Of a DNA stretch of 64,000 bases, positions 1-8,990 are shown piece after piece. The notes under the pieces were generated by a model. That model was not told where the DNA came from, did no database searches, and was given only the letters and a program-made list of their open reading frames with translations. Source of the DNA: Apibacter muscae (lineage in GTDB: Bacteria; Bacteroidota; Bacteroidia; Flavobacteriales; Weeksellaceae); assembly GCF_007845635.1 (NCBI RefSeq), contig NZ_SELG01000033.1, forward strand, positions 124,001-188,000. The letters run 5' to 3'. A program made the position numbers and the translations under genes. Each line of letters begins with the position of its first letter. The stretch's first letter is position 1.

Positions 1-1
1 A

Positions 2-388
2 CTTAGTGAGTCTAATTGCCCTATTTTAATTGATCAGCCAGAAGACAACCTTGACAATAGGTCCATCTACACAGATTTAGTTCAATTTATTAGAAAAAGA
101 AAAGAAAATAGACAAATAATCATTGTAACGCACAATCCAAATATTGTAGTTGGAGCAGATAGTGAAAATGTTATTATTGCTAATCAAAATGGACAAGATA
201 AAAATCGGGAAAACAAATCTTTTCGTTTTGAATATGTGAATGGGGCTTTAGAGAATACCTATGCAAATAAAAATGAAAATGTAGAATCAGGGGTTTTATT
301 TAGCATGGGAATAAGAGAGAACGTTACTGAAATTTTGGAAGGCGGTCGTGAAGCCTTTAAAAAGCGAGAAGAAAAGTATGGGTTTTAA
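2..388 (+). CDS. C-terminal part of an AAA/SMC-like ATPase (5' end outside window)
   Basis: Only the last 128 codons are present; the frame is open from the left edge and ends with TAA at 386-388. Near the start is PILIDQPEDNLDNR, which looks like a Walker B strand with the following D-loop of an ABC/SMC-type ATPase. It is followed by IIIVTHNPNIVVGADSE, resembling the switch-histidine strand (THN) of this fold. The end, EILEGGREAFKKREEKYGF, resembles the tail of large stand-alone ATPases such as TrlF-like proteins linked to phage defence or DNA repair. The D-loop, H-switch order is seen; the family name is from memory and the defence role is inference. The Walker A motif and any partner genes lie outside the window. 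Confidence 0.7.
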   Translation, partial: LSESNCPILIDQPEDNLDNRSIYTDLVQFIRKRKENRQIIIVTHNPNIVVGADSENVIIANQNGQDKNRENKSFRFEYVNGALENTYANKNENVESGVLFSMGIRENVTEILEGGREAFKKREEKYGF

Positions 389-1250
389 ATATATGTATTA
401 TTAAATGTATGATTTGCCTAAATTTATTATATCTGAATATAAAGAACTGAAAAATCTTAAGATGACTTAAAATTATATGTATTCAATCATCCTTCTTTGA
501 CAAGGATAAGTACAAGAATTTTATTTTTAATTATAAAATACTAGTTCAATAATTCTTTTAAGCAAGCATTTAATGAAATCTTGCAATAGGTTTTGCACAT
601 TATATATATCAAATTAATGCCAAGAATACAGACAATATTACATACACGACAAAATTGCACCTATAGTTTTATATAGATTTGGCATACGATATTAATTAGT
701 TAGAAATGTTTTTTACAATTAGCTTAATAAAACAATAAAAAATATATTAGATATTAAAAATTATTATGATCGCAAAATCATTTTAATGTGATTGTTTAGT
801 GTTTTTAATCCACTTAAACAAAAATCTATTACAATAATTTTTATTTATTATAAAATTAAATATCAAAAAACTTACACATAAATAACTATATATCAGTTAA
901 TTAATTACAATTGAAAACTTAATTTTATATTATTAAAGAAAGTTTTTTATAAAAAAAATACTATTTATGTGATATGAAAATTATATAGTTATTCTATTTT
1001 TTTATATTTGCAAAGAATTTTAGTTAAAAAACTAAATCTTATTAGTGATACTTTTGTTAAAGATATTAGTTTAATTACATCTAAATTTTCTCTATAAATT
1101 TAGTTTATTAACAAAATTTTAACTTTGGCATGGTATTTTATAATATTAGACTTAGGTAAAATTCTAGCTACTTAAATTTATATGGTGGTTTTAGAATTAG
1201 ATTTTAAATAAATTTTTGAATTTAAATTATTTTATAAAAAAAGGAAAATT
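389..1250. other. Long AT-rich intergenic region with no gene seen
   Basis: About 860 bases of extremely AT-rich sequence. I see no ORF with protein-like composition, no tRNA-like cloverleaf and no clear hairpin terminator after the upstream ATPase gene. Matches to the Bacteroidota -7 consensus TAnnTTTG occur at 1003-1010, 1049-1056 and 1120-1127, but such matches arise often by chance in DNA this AT-rich. The stretch may be a decayed region, or a long leader for the outer-membrane protein that follows. Confidence 0.6.
1120..1127 (+). promoter_or_regulatory. Candidate -7 promoter element for the tandem barrel genes
   Basis: TAACTTTG fits TAnnTTTG, the -7 element of the primary sigma factor in Bacteroidota. 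It would start RNA near 1132, giving a leader of about 120 bases before the ATG at 1251. No good TTTG lies 19-21 bases upstream, so this is only a candidate. Confidence 0.3.
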
Positions 1251-1820
1251 ATGAAAAAGTTAGTGTTGTTTGCAGCAGTAGTTTTTGGATTGTCAACTAT
1301 GAACGCACAAAAAGGAAGTATTTTATTAGGAGGTAATATAGGTTATTCTCATAATGAAACTAAATTTGGAGATTCTAAAACTCAGCTAGATTCTTACAAT
1401 TGGAATCCATATTTAGGGGTTCAGATTGCTGATAACTGGACAATTGCCGCTGATGTAAAATTTGCCAAAGAAGATGTTGATCATGATACATCCAATAAAA
1501 ATACTAGAATTGGAGGTTTCATCCGTTATACTCAACCTTTAAGTGAAACATTCTCTGTTTATGCAAATGTTGGTGCTGGATGGCAAGAGCTAAAAACTAC
1601 AGTTAGTGGAACAGATGCTGGTAAAGCAGATGGTTACTACATTGGATTTACTCCTGCATTATTTATCAACTTTAAAAACAATTTTGGTTTAAACTTTAAC
1701 ATTGGTGGTATAGAATACAGCCATTTAAAACAAAATAAGAGCGATCTTAAATCAAGTAAATTTGATTTAACTTTTGGTAATGCATTTAACATCGGTATTT
1801 CTAAAAACTTTTCTCTATAA
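1251..1820 (+). CDS. Outer-membrane beta-barrel protein, first of a tandem pair
   Basis: A 189-residue protein with an N-terminal signal peptide ending near MNAQ, after which the mature part begins with KGSILLGGNIGYS. The rest alternates short polar turns with amphipathic strands and ends in an aromatic/hydrophobic strand (GISKNFSL), the layout of small 8-strand outer-membrane barrels (OMP_b-brl/OmpW-like fold). The conserved core FTPALFINFKNNFGLN is nearly identical in the next gene, so the two are paralogs. The ATG follows an A/G-rich stretch. Family assignment rests on fold features; ligand and function are unknown. It is probably a structural surface protein or small porin. Confidence 0.8.
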   Translation: MKKLVLFAAVVFGLSTMNAQKGSILLGGNIGYSHNETKFGDSKTQLDSYNWNPYLGVQIADNWTIAADVKFAKEDVDHDTSNKNTRIGGFIRYTQPLSETFSVYANVGAGWQELKTTVSGTDAGKADGYYIGFTPALFINFKNNFGLNFNIGGIEYSHLKQNKSDLKSSKFDLTFGNAFNIGISKNFSL

Positions 1821-1881
1821 TTATTTGTAGAAAATAACAGTTTTTAAGAAATCAATTACTCAAAATTTAATAAAATTCAAC

Positions 1882-2532
1882 ATGAAAAAAATAATATTAG
1901 TAGCCTTTACTATTGTTAGCGTGTTGTCTGTTCATGCCCAAAAAGGGTCTATCATGTTAGGAACAGATTTAGGCTACAGCAGAGTGGATGGCTTTGATGA
2001 TGTAAGTACAAATACATTTAGTTTTAGCCCAGCAATAGCTTACGAAGTAGCTAATAACTTTTATTTAGGTATCAAATCTGATTTATCATACAGTGAATCT
2101 TCTGAAAAATTTTATGATATCAATGGAGATTTAGCTTTTAAAGATAAATTAAATAATTATACAACTAAAATTGGTGGTTTTATTCGTTACTACCATCCAT
2201 TTAGTGAAACTTTTGGTATTTATGGAGACTTAGGTGCTGGATACATTCAAGGTAGACAAAACTCTACGGTAAGAGATTATAGCACTGCTAGTACTTATTC
2301 CGACGATTTAGGTAGACAAAGACAATATGGTTACTATATCGATTTCACCCCAGCTTTATTTATAAACTTTAAAAATAATTTTGGTCTTAACGTTTCTTTT
2401 GGTGGAGTTGAATGGAGCGATACAAAAACTAATGTCGCTGCAGACTATAAAAATTACACCACAAGCAAAGACTTTGATTTTACCTTTGGTAAAGCTATCA
2501 AAGTTGGTGTTATGAAAAAATTTAGTTTTTAA
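1882..2532 (+). CDS. Outer-membrane beta-barrel protein, second of a tandem pair
   Basis: A 216-residue paralog of the gene 61 bases upstream, with a signal peptide ending near VHAQ and a mature start of KGSIMLGTDLGYS. The shared blocks are the GGFIRY strand, a YGDLGAGY-like strand and FTPALFINFKNNFGLN; the segments between them, likely the surface loops, differ in length and sequence. The last strand ends in MKKFSF, the terminal aromatic expected for recognition by the BAM complex. The spacing suggests co-transcription, ending at the hairpin at 2560-2593. The pattern of constant strands and variable loops suggests duplication followed by loop divergence; no specific function can be named. 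Confidence 0.8.
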   Translation: MKKIILVAFTIVSVLSVHAQKGSIMLGTDLGYSRVDGFDDVSTNTFSFSPAIAYEVANNFYLGIKSDLSYSESSEKFYDINGDLAFKDKLNNYTTKIGGFIRYYHPFSETFGIYGDLGAGYIQGRQNSTVRDYSTASTYSDDLGRQRQYGYYIDFTPALFINFKNNFGLNVSFGGVEWSDTKTNVAADYKNYTTSKDFDFTFGKAIKVGVMKKFSF

Positions 2533-2559
2533 TTTGAATTAATAGCTATACTTTTTATA

Positions 2560-2593
2560 AAAAAAGCCTTTGAATTTTTTCAAAGGCTTTTTT
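2560..2593 (+). terminator. Intrinsic terminator after the barrel pair
   Basis: A perfect 14-base stem (2560-2573 with 2580-2593) with core AAGCCTTTGA/TCAAAGGCTT and a six-base loop, followed by a T-rich tract. It lies 28 bases after the second barrel gene. Confidence 0.85.
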
Positions 2594-2856
2594 ATTTCTT
2601 CTATTTAACCATTTATGCATGTAGACGTACTTTATCCATGAGGTTTATAAATTATAATTACTAATTAAAATCATCTGATTTCTCTATAATATTAAACAAG
2701 ATAGGTCAATAATTAAGAATTATCATTTTTTTAATATATCCTTTAATACTTCCAATAAATTTGAAGTTTAATTAAGATTTATTCTTATATTCATTATAAT
2801 ATCATAGATCATAGAGTTTATGATGGATTTGATACATTTACTATCTTCTTATAGAA
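2594..2856. other. Intergenic spacer, no gene seen
   Basis: About 260 AT-rich bases between two hairpin terminators. No ORF, RNA gene or repeat could be supported. It separates the rightward barrel pair from the leftward metal-uptake-like cluster. Confidence 0.5.
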
Positions 2857-2892
2857 ATATAAAAGCCCTTGACTAATCAAGGGCTTTTATAT
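2857..2892 (-). terminator. Intrinsic terminator after the lipoprotein gene
   Basis: A perfect 16-base stem (2857-2872 with 2877-2892) around AAAAGCCCTTGA, with loop CTAA and AT-rich flanks on both sides. It lies 17 bases past the stop of the minus-strand lipoprotein gene and ends that transcript. Confidence 0.85.
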
Positions 2893-2909
2893 CATTAATA
2901 ATCTATAAA

Positions 2910-3488
2910 TTAGTTCAGTTGATAGTGCGCTTCCAAATCAATATTCCCTCCAAGTTCTTGTAATGAAACGGCGTCTTGTTTTTTATTTGCAGGCTGGTGA
3001 AGTAAATATAAATAAACCGGTAAATTATTTGCTTCATCTGTAACAGTCCATACAGTATTATAACCAAGTTTATTGCCTGCAGTATCTACATAATCATTGT
3101 TTGTATAGGCAATGGTTAATCCTTTACCGTTCAATATTTGGTAAAATATAAAATGGTCATCTGCGTCGTGTTTAAAAATTTCTTCTGTAATTTCTTGATA
3201 TTGATTATTTTCATGGGCGAATAAATGAGCTTCAACATTGTAAGTACCAACAGGTAAATTTATTTTAGCTAATGGATACTCTGTAGAGCCTTCAGGCACT
3301 TCATAAGGAATCTCAATAATTTCTGTTGGTTTGTCGATGTTGGTAAAATGCAATACTATTTTACTAACTTCTTCATGTTGGTGTTCTGGTTGAACAACAT
3401 GATCATCATCGGAAGAACAAGAGGTTACAAACCCTAAAAGGGACAAAAAAATTGAATAAATAGTAATTTTAAAAGTCATATTTCTCAT
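2910..3488 (-). CDS. Putative lipoprotein with His-rich N-terminus, beside a TonB receptor
   Basis: A 192-residue protein with a lipoprotein signal (hydrophobic stretch, then FVTSCSSDDD, with Cys24 as the likely lipidated residue). Just after the acidic linker is HVVQPEHQHEE, a potential metal-binding patch; further histidines occur later (EAHLFAHE, FKHDADDHF). The remainder looks like a secreted beta-rich domain that I cannot name. It follows the TonB-dependent receptor by 24 bases on the same strand, so the two are almost certainly co-transcribed. It may act as a surface or periplasmic metal-capture partner of that receptor. The lipobox and histidines are seen; the metal role is inferred. 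Confidence 0.65.
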   Translation of the reverse strand: MRNMTFKITIYSIFLSLLGFVTSCSSDDDHVVQPEHQHEEVSKIVLHFTNIDKPTEIIEIPYEVPEGSTEYPLAKINLPVGTYNVEAHLFAHENNQYQEITEEIFKHDADDHFIFYQILNGKGLTIAYTNNDYVDTAGNKLGYNTVWTVTDEANNLPVYLYLLHQPANKKQDAVSLQELGGNIDLEAHYQLN

Positions 3489-3512
3489 ATTATTTAAATT
3501 ATTTAAAGTGTT

Positions 3513-5939
3513 TTAAAAATTATATTGCATTTGAAGTATAATATTTCTGCCTGTCTCGTCTGAATAATATCTCAATCGATTCATATAATTTCGATAAGAC
3601 GTATCAAAAATATTTCTTATGATTAAAGACAATTGTATCTGATTTTTATCCGTTACGTTAAATGCTAAACCTGTAGTAAAATCAAATAACTGATAGGCTG
3701 AAGGTGGAGAACTCAAATCTAAAAGAGTAGGAATAATTTGTCCATTTTCTACAATGTCAACATTAAAATTATAATCAGGGTAATGGTTTTGTTTAAATAC
3801 CGATATAGAGCTTAGCTTAACAAAAAAATTATTCCAATTGTTATTTATATACTCAATTGAATTTACCCATTTGGTCGGTGGCATATTAATTAAAGCTATA
3901 TGGTTTTGGGTATCTTGTCCCCTTAAATACGAGAAGTTTGAAGAAAGATTCCAATTGTTCGTAAACCTATAATCCGCTGTAATATCCATTCCATATATTT
4001 CCGCATTGGTTTGAATATATTTCCAAACAGGAAAAGCTCCTCTAATGGTGTATTCAGCACCAACGGGTATTTCATTAATAAAATCTTTAATGGTATTATA
4101 ATGCAATACCAATTCTAAATCTAATTTGGAGTTTAATAATTTTGATTTAAATGAGGCAATCCATTTGCTTGATTTTTCATTCCCCAACTCTAAGTCACCC
4201 AATTCAATCGCGGCGGCTGAATGATGCAATCCATCGCTAAATAATTCGGATGGATTGGGAGCTCTACTACTTAAAGAATAATTAAAGGTGAATTGATTGG
4301 CATGGTTAATTTTATAATTAAAACCTAAAGTTGCGGAATAACCATTAAAATTGAATTTCGGATTAACTAAATAACTTAGACCTACATCGTCTTTAATTAA
4401 TGATGAGTATTTATTGTCATATCCTAAAGCTCGCCATCTAGCTTTTTTATAAAATTTTAATGCATTTATTTTTTGATAATCATATCTAACCCCGCCTTCT
4501 AGAGTTAATTTATTGGTCAACTCATAGGATTCTAGCCAGTAAATTCCAAAACTATTTTTTTTATAATAAGGAATTAAAGGATCAACTCCTGTTCCAGCCT
4601 GAGGTTTGTTTTCTTGAAAGATATAAGAAATCCCCATTTTTCCTTTTAAGTTCCCCCAATAGTTATGATCAAAGTCAAAATTTACATTTTGTGTTGATAG
4701 TTCTAAATCTAAAGATGGTTTTTCTTTAAATTCACTTCTTCTAATATCAAATTCTTGTCTTTTATTATATTGAAAGGCATAAGCTAAATTAAAGACACCT
4801 AAGGTTGATCGATAAAACGTATTTATCTTAGCTAAATTATGTTCTATTTTTTGCTTAGGTGCAGAAATTTTCCTAGTATATTTTTCAATAATTGAAGGCT
4901 CTCTACTGTTTATGGCATTCACTAAATTCGTTAAATTACCTATATGCGCAGATTTTAAAATCCCTGATTCAAGTCCATAATAACTATAAAAAGCTTCAAT
5001 CCCATATTTTTGTTTATTATATCCCAATTGAAAAGAAAAGTCATTTTCTTTAACTCCGGTGTTGGATAAATTATAATGGGGGGCAGAGAGATCTCCCAAG
5101 TTTTTATACGTTCCTTGTAATCTCATTGACAAGCCATTGCCCCACCCCTTCTCAATGTTTGCAGAAATGTTTCCACCTCTTCCGTTAGATATATAAGATC
5201 CTAACAAATTCCCCAATAAAGTGTCTTGAGCAGTTAATTTTTTAGGTTCAATTAATACCAGTCCTCCAACTGCATCTCCGGAATATTGCAACGCTCCGGC
5301 TCCTTTTATAATTGAAATAGAATTTGCTACATTTAAATCTATATCCGGAGCATGTTCAATTCCCCATTGTTGATCTTCTTGTTTGATTCCATTATTCATT
5401 ACAGGAACTCTACTGCTGTGCATTCCATGAATTACAGGCTTTACTACATTGTTTCCTGTGCTCAGTGTATTTACTCCTGCAATAGTAGATAAAAGGGTTC
5501 CTAAATTGGTATCCGAATACGCATTTATCTTATCTTTTGATAATTTATTTTCAACGGAAGTTTGTGTATTTTTTAATTGCTTTTTGCCTATAACAATTAC
5601 ATCACTTAATTCTGAAAGTTTTAATAAATCTAAATCTAGAAAGATATTATCACTTATATTTAATTCTACTTCTTTAGAATTATAGTTATTCGATGATACC
5701 AAAATCCTATAGTTTCCTGCACACACAGAATCTAGTAGAAAGTTCCCTAAACTATCTGAGATCACTTCAGGATAATTATTAGCATTCTCTGATTTAAGTA
5801 ATATTGTTGCATTTTTTATCGATTGATTTGTTTGTCCATCTATAACTTTACCTTTAAAGATATAATTGCACAAGTTGGTTTGGGATGAAATATTTATAAG
5901 TATAAAAAATGTAAAAAATATCCCTAAAATTTTTTTCAT
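3513..5939 (-). CDS. TonB-dependent receptor, ZnuD-like, probable metal uptake
   Basis: An 808-residue outer-membrane receptor. After the signal peptide comes a carboxypeptidase-regulatory-like domain (residues about 25-105, starting KGKVIDGQTNQSIKNATI). The plug domain (about 115-235) carries HGMHSSRVPVMNNGIKQED and EHAPDID, then the 22-strand barrel ends in ILQMQYNF. The NNG-x-QED-QQWG-x-EHAPDID pattern resembles ZnuD-type zinc receptors rather than siderophore or SusC types. It lies between a small His/Cys protein and a His-rich lipoprotein, which supports metal uptake. Energy would come from TonB-ExbBD, which is not in the window. The substrate is inferred and could be another metal. Confidence 0.8.
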   Translation of the reverse strand: MKKILGIFFTFFILINISSQTNLCNYIFKGKVIDGQTNQSIKNATILLKSENANNYPEVISDSLGNFLLDSVCAGNYRILVSSNNYNSKEVELNISDNIFLDLDLLKLSELSDVIVIGKKQLKNTQTSVENKLSKDKINAYSDTNLGTLLSTIAGVNTLSTGNNVVKPVIHGMHSSRVPVMNNGIKQEDQQWGIEHAPDIDLNVANSISIIKGAGALQYSGDAVGGLVLIEPKKLTAQDTLLGNLLGSYISNGRGGNISANIEKGWGNGLSMRLQGTYKNLGDLSAPHYNLSNTGVKENDFSFQLGYNKQKYGIEAFYSYYGLESGILKSAHIGNLTNLVNAINSREPSIIEKYTRKISAPKQKIEHNLAKINTFYRSTLGVFNLAYAFQYNKRQEFDIRRSEFKEKPSLDLELSTQNVNFDFDHNYWGNLKGKMGISYIFQENKPQAGTGVDPLIPYYKKNSFGIYWLESYELTNKLTLEGGVRYDYQKINALKFYKKARWRALGYDNKYSSLIKDDVGLSYLVNPKFNFNGYSATLGFNYKINHANQFTFNYSLSSRAPNPSELFSDGLHHSAAAIELGDLELGNEKSSKWIASFKSKLLNSKLDLELVLHYNTIKDFINEIPVGAEYTIRGAFPVWKYIQTNAEIYGMDITADYRFTNNWNLSSNFSYLRGQDTQNHIALINMPPTKWVNSIEYINNNWNNFFVKLSSISVFKQNHYPDYNFNVDIVENGQIIPTLLDLSSPPSAYQLFDFTTGLAFNVTDKNQIQLSLIIRNIFDTSYRNYMNRLRYYSDETGRNIILQMQYNF

Positions 5940-6115
5940 AAAAAATTGTTTATCATAATAATTTCATTGTAAACATTTCAATTTTTAAAATAAAATATTG
6001 AATAAATAATCATAAAAAAATTTACAAACTAGATCCCCTAGTAAATAAGGGAAAGTTGTAATTTATTATAAGATTATTAAGTTTTAAATATTTTAATCAC
6101 TGAAAATAACACGAA

Positions 6116-6445
6116 TTATGATAAACTTGGCGGTGGCCTATTGTAGAGTTGAGTAGTAAGATATTTATTGTGAAGTGAAATTATTAAACCCATTGATTCT
6201 TCATGTTTTAATACTAATGGGTTTACTTTTATTCGAAAATTTTCAAATTCAAAATTTTGGCAAACTTCTGTTTTTCCATAATGGAAAATAGAATTACAAA
6301 GATCACAACTTTTTTTATGTGAAGAATTTTCAACGTGATCTTTATGTATATGCAAGTATTCTTGAAGATTTACGACTTTAAAAAGAAGTAAAACTACAAA
6401 TAGTAATAGTGTTATTTTTATTTTATATAATTGAAATACTTTCAT
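6116..6445 (-). CDS. Small membrane-anchored protein with His and Cys motifs
   Basis: 109 residues. A hydrophobic segment at about 10-27 forms a signal anchor. It is followed by YLHIHKDHVENSSHKKSCDL, then C-N-S and a further HYG and C, so an H-x-H-x2-H patch and a C-x2-C pair lie just outside the membrane. The protein ends in YNRPPPSLS. It lies 176 bases upstream of the ZnuD-like receptor on the same strand. The motifs suggest binding of a transition metal such as zinc or copper. I do not recognise a named family; small proteins of this shape occur beside metal TonB receptors in Flavobacteriia as far as I recall. Start and frame are well supported; the function is inference. Confidence 0.6.
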   Translation of the reverse strand: MKVFQLYKIKITLLLFVVLLLFKVVNLQEYLHIHKDHVENSSHKKSCDLCNSIFHYGKTEVCQNFEFENFRIKVNPLVLKHEESMGLIISLHNKYLTTQLYNRPPPSLS

Positions 6446-6507
6446 TTACAACGCTCAAATTTAGAAAATATTTCTTACAATAAAAATATAATTTACGTAC
6501 GTTGATT

Positions 6508-7395
6508 TTATTTTTTACTTTTTTGTAATTCTTGTGCTAATTCAAGAATATAATTATGTAAATTCTCTTTAACGTCTGGGTGTACTAAACCGTATTGGAT
6601 ACTTGTTTTAATAAATCCAAATTTATCTCCCACGTCGTAACGAGTTCCACAAAATTCTCTGGCAAAAACCCTTTGTACTTTGTTTAGATTATCTATTGCA
6701 TCGGTCAATTGTATTTCTCCACCTGCACCCGGAGCTTGATTCTCTAGAATTTCAAATATCTGAGGGGTTAATAAATATCTTCCTATAATAGCTAAATTAC
6801 TAGGAGCATCCTTTGGATTGGGTTTTTCAACAAAATTTAAAACATTATATAATCCTTTTTCAATCATTCTTTCTGGAGCAATAATTCCATATTTAGAAGT
6901 TTCTTCTTCAGGAACTTTCATTACTGCAATGGTTGATGCATACGTTTTCTCATAATCCATGATTAATTGCCTAGTGAGGGGAATTGAATCTTCCATAAGG
7001 TCATCTCCAAGCATTACTACAAAAGGTTCATTTCCTACAAAGGCTTTTGCCTGAAGTACTGCATGTCCTAAACCTCTAGGGTGTGACTGACGTATAAAAT
7101 GCAAATTAATATCTGTAGTTTCTTCAACTAATTTTAATAATTCATTTTTGCCTTTCTCTCTAAGATTTATCTCTAATTCCGGATTAGAATCAAAGTGGTC
7201 TTCAATAGGTCTTTTTCCTTTCCCTGTTACTATAAGTATATCTTCAATTCCTGAATTAATAGCTTCTTCAACTATAAATTGAATCGTAGGTTTATCAACA
7301 ATTGGAAGCATTTCTTTTGCCATGGCTTTTGTAGCCGGTAAAAATCGTGTTCCTAGTCCTGCTGCCGGTATAACTGCTTTTCTAACTTTTTTCAT
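6508..7395 (-). CDS. galU: UTP-glucose-1-phosphate uridylyltransferase
   Basis: A 295-residue cytoplasmic enzyme that makes UDP-glucose and pyrophosphate from UTP and glucose-1-phosphate, supplying sugar donors for envelope polysaccharides. The nucleotide-binding loop is [20 protein letters not shown] (about residues 7-26), with Lys in the following [10 protein letters not shown]. The metal-binding MLGDD lies near 128-132 and FVEKPNPK near 190. The start used is the ATG at 7393-7395 ([10 protein letters not shown]); a TTG four codons further upstream is in frame but less likely. The length is normal for bacterial GalU. It follows the permease gene by 37 bases and probably belongs to the rbfA transcript. 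Confidence 0.93.
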   Translation of the reverse strand: MKKVRKAVIPAAGLGTRFLPATKAMAKEMLPIVDKPTIQFIVEEAINSGIEDILIVTGKGKRPIEDHFDSNPELEINLREKGKNELLKLVEETTDINLHFIRQSHPRGLGHAVLQAKAFVGNEPFVVMLGDDLMEDSIPLTRQLIMDYEKTYASTIAVMKVPEEETSKYGIIAPERMIEKGLYNVLNFVEKPNPKDAPSNLAIIGRYLLTPQIFEILENQAPGAGGEIQLTDAIDNLNKVQRVFAREFCGTRYDVGDKFGFIKTSIQYGLVHPDVKENLHNYILELAQELQKSKK

Positions 7396-7432
7396 TCTTT
7401 TGAGCAATTTATTTTATAAGAATTATTAAGAT

Positions 7433-8620
7433 TTAATTAAAATTTAATCGTCTGGAAGATAAATACGATACCAAAGTACTTATAACTATGGTCGTACCTA
7501 AAACAACAACATAATTATAAAATTCAAAATGTATAGGAAAAGGCATATAGGCATTTGCCATTACTAAATGAAAATGTGATTGAACCCACGTTAAAAGAGT
7601 TCCTAATATAATTCCAATCAGAACCCCAAAAACGGCTATGATTAATCCTGTTACAAAAAACATATTTTTAAGTTTTTGTATAGTATAACCCATGGATATT
7701 AAAGATCTTGATTGATTTTTTTTATCTAATATGATAATAATAATTGCTCCTGCTAAATTGAAGGATGCAATTATTATAACTAATATAAAAATAAGATAAA
7801 TGAATAATTGTTCAATCTTCATCATTTTAAGAAAGGAAGCATCTTGTTCTTGCCTATTTAATATAATATAGTCTGATCCTAAATCTTTTTTTAGTTGTTC
7901 TTGAAGCAAATTAATATCTTTATCTTGAGCTTTTATTTCAATTGAAAAAGCACTATTATTAGATAGATTAAGTAATTTTTGAGAAACTTGTAACGGTACG
8001 AAAATATAGTTTTCATATTGATCGTTTAAGGCGAAAACACCTGTCATGTGAACCTGAGTAGTTTCAAAAGCTTCATCAGTATTCTTTAATAGTCCCTTTC
8101 CAGGTTTAGGCATATATAAAGAAGCCGTTTCCTGATCATTGATTGGCAAACCTAAGCGATAAGCCAATGCATTGCCAAATGCAGCTTCATTGTCAGAGGC
8201 TGAACTTGGAAATTTTCCCGCCTGAAAACAAGTATCTAATTTTATGACGTTTAGGAAATTCTCATCTACTCCTTTTAAATAAGCAATCTCATCTTTATTG
8301 TTATAATGTACATAAACTTTTTCCTCAATTACTTTTGTAAAAGATTTTACTTTAGGATTGGTTGATAAAATCTTATTTAGTTTCTCAATATTATTTAAGG
8401 TTTTTCCTGAGGCAGGTGAAATTTTAAGACTGGGATTTACATCACTGAAAAATTTTATATTAAAATGTTCTAATCCACTAAAAACTGAAAGTATTACAAA
8501 CATTGCACAGGTAGCAATAGCAATAGCAATCAAAGATGTATACATTATAATGCTAACTGCTTGTGTACTTTTTTTAGAAATAAAATACCTAAAGGCTATA
8601 TGAAGGGATAAGTTTTTCAC
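7433..8620 (-). CDS. FtsX-like ABC transporter permease, LolC/LolE type
   Basis: 395 residues with one transmembrane helix near 20-50 (the segment around TSLIAIAIATCAMFVILSVF). Next comes a periplasmic MacB-like domain of about 200 residues and three further helices at the C-terminus (from about 270), the FtsX layout of lipoprotein-releasing permeases. In Lol systems this subunit pulls lipoproteins out of the inner membrane using the LolD ATPase; no lolD is visible here. The start is GTG at 8618-8620, overlapping the TGA of rbfA as GTGA, which implies translational coupling. The FtsX fold is clear. The lipoprotein substrate is inferred from family resemblance. Confidence 0.8.
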   Translation of the reverse strand: MKNLSLHIAFRYFISKKSTQAVSIIMYTSLIAIAIATCAMFVILSVFSGLEHFNIKFFSDVNPSLKISPASGKTLNNIEKLNKILSTNPKVKSFTKVIEEKVYVHYNNKDEIAYLKGVDENFLNVIKLDTCFQAGKFPSSASDNEAAFGNALAYRLGLPINDQETASLYMPKPGKGLLKNTDEAFETTQVHMTGVFALNDQYENYIFVPLQVSQKLLNLSNNSAFSIEIKAQDKDINLLQEQLKKDLGSDYIILNRQEQDASFLKMMKIEQLFIYLIFILVIIIASFNLAGAIIIIILDKKNQSRSLISMGYTIQKLKNMFFVTGLIIAVFGVLIGIILGTLLTWVQSHFHLVMANAYMPFPIHFEFYNYVVVLGTTIVISTLVSYLSSRRLNFN

Positions 8621-8982
8621 TTATTAAGAATATTGTTTTCGTCTCCATCTTTTAAGGCTTTATTAATTTTCTCAACATCATCCAGAGTAGTATCTAGACG
8701 AAAAATTAGTTCGGGTATACGTCTTAATTGTTTCGCTAATTTTAGTCCTAAAATTTTTCTTATTTGAGATTTTACAATTCCTATTTCTTTAATTAGGTCA
8801 GATCTTTTTTCAGGGGGGAAAATACTTAAATAAACTTTGGCGGTAGATAAATCCACCGATATTTTAACTTCTGTAACTGATATCAGTAAATTCTTTCCTA
8901 TATCGGCAGATTGCTGTCTAAAAATTTCTGCTAATTCCTCTTGCAACAGTTGATTAACCTTTCTTTGTCTATTTGAATCCAT
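8617..8982 (-). CDS. rbfA: Ribosome-binding factor A
   Basis: A 121-residue KH-fold protein that helps mature the 17S rRNA 5' end and assemble the 30S subunit, especially in the cold. It begins MDSNRQRKVNQLLQEELAEI, the usual RbfA helix. It contains SVTEVKISVDLSTAKVYLS, the central KH strands, and ends with RIPELIFRLDTTLDDVEKIN, matching the family's conserved P-x-L-x-F-x-x-D-x-S/T. The length is normal. It is the first gene of a leftward unit continuing into the LolC/E-like permease and galU. A TACTTTTG element lies directly upstream, so the transcript may be almost leaderless. Confidence 0.92.
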   Translation of the reverse strand: MDSNRQRKVNQLLQEELAEIFRQQSADIGKNLLISVTEVKISVDLSTAKVYLSIFPPEKRSDLIKEIGIVKSQIRKILGLKLAKQLRRIPELIFRLDTTLDDVEKINKALKDGDENNILNK

Positions 8983-8990
8983 ATATTATA

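Noticed and set aside
405-470. Short ORF of 21 codons after the ATPase gene
   Set aside because: No ribosome-binding context or family likeness; an ORF this short is expected by chance.
5947-5975. TGTTTA/TAAACA inverted repeat upstream of the TonB receptor
   Set aside because: Six-base arms with a 17-base AT-rich spacer are likely to arise by chance; no match to a Zur or Fur box was seen.
6495-6502. ACGTACGT palindrome upstream of the small His/Cys gene
   Set aside because: Only 8 bases, single copy and not at a known promoter position; could be chance, so not listed as an operator.
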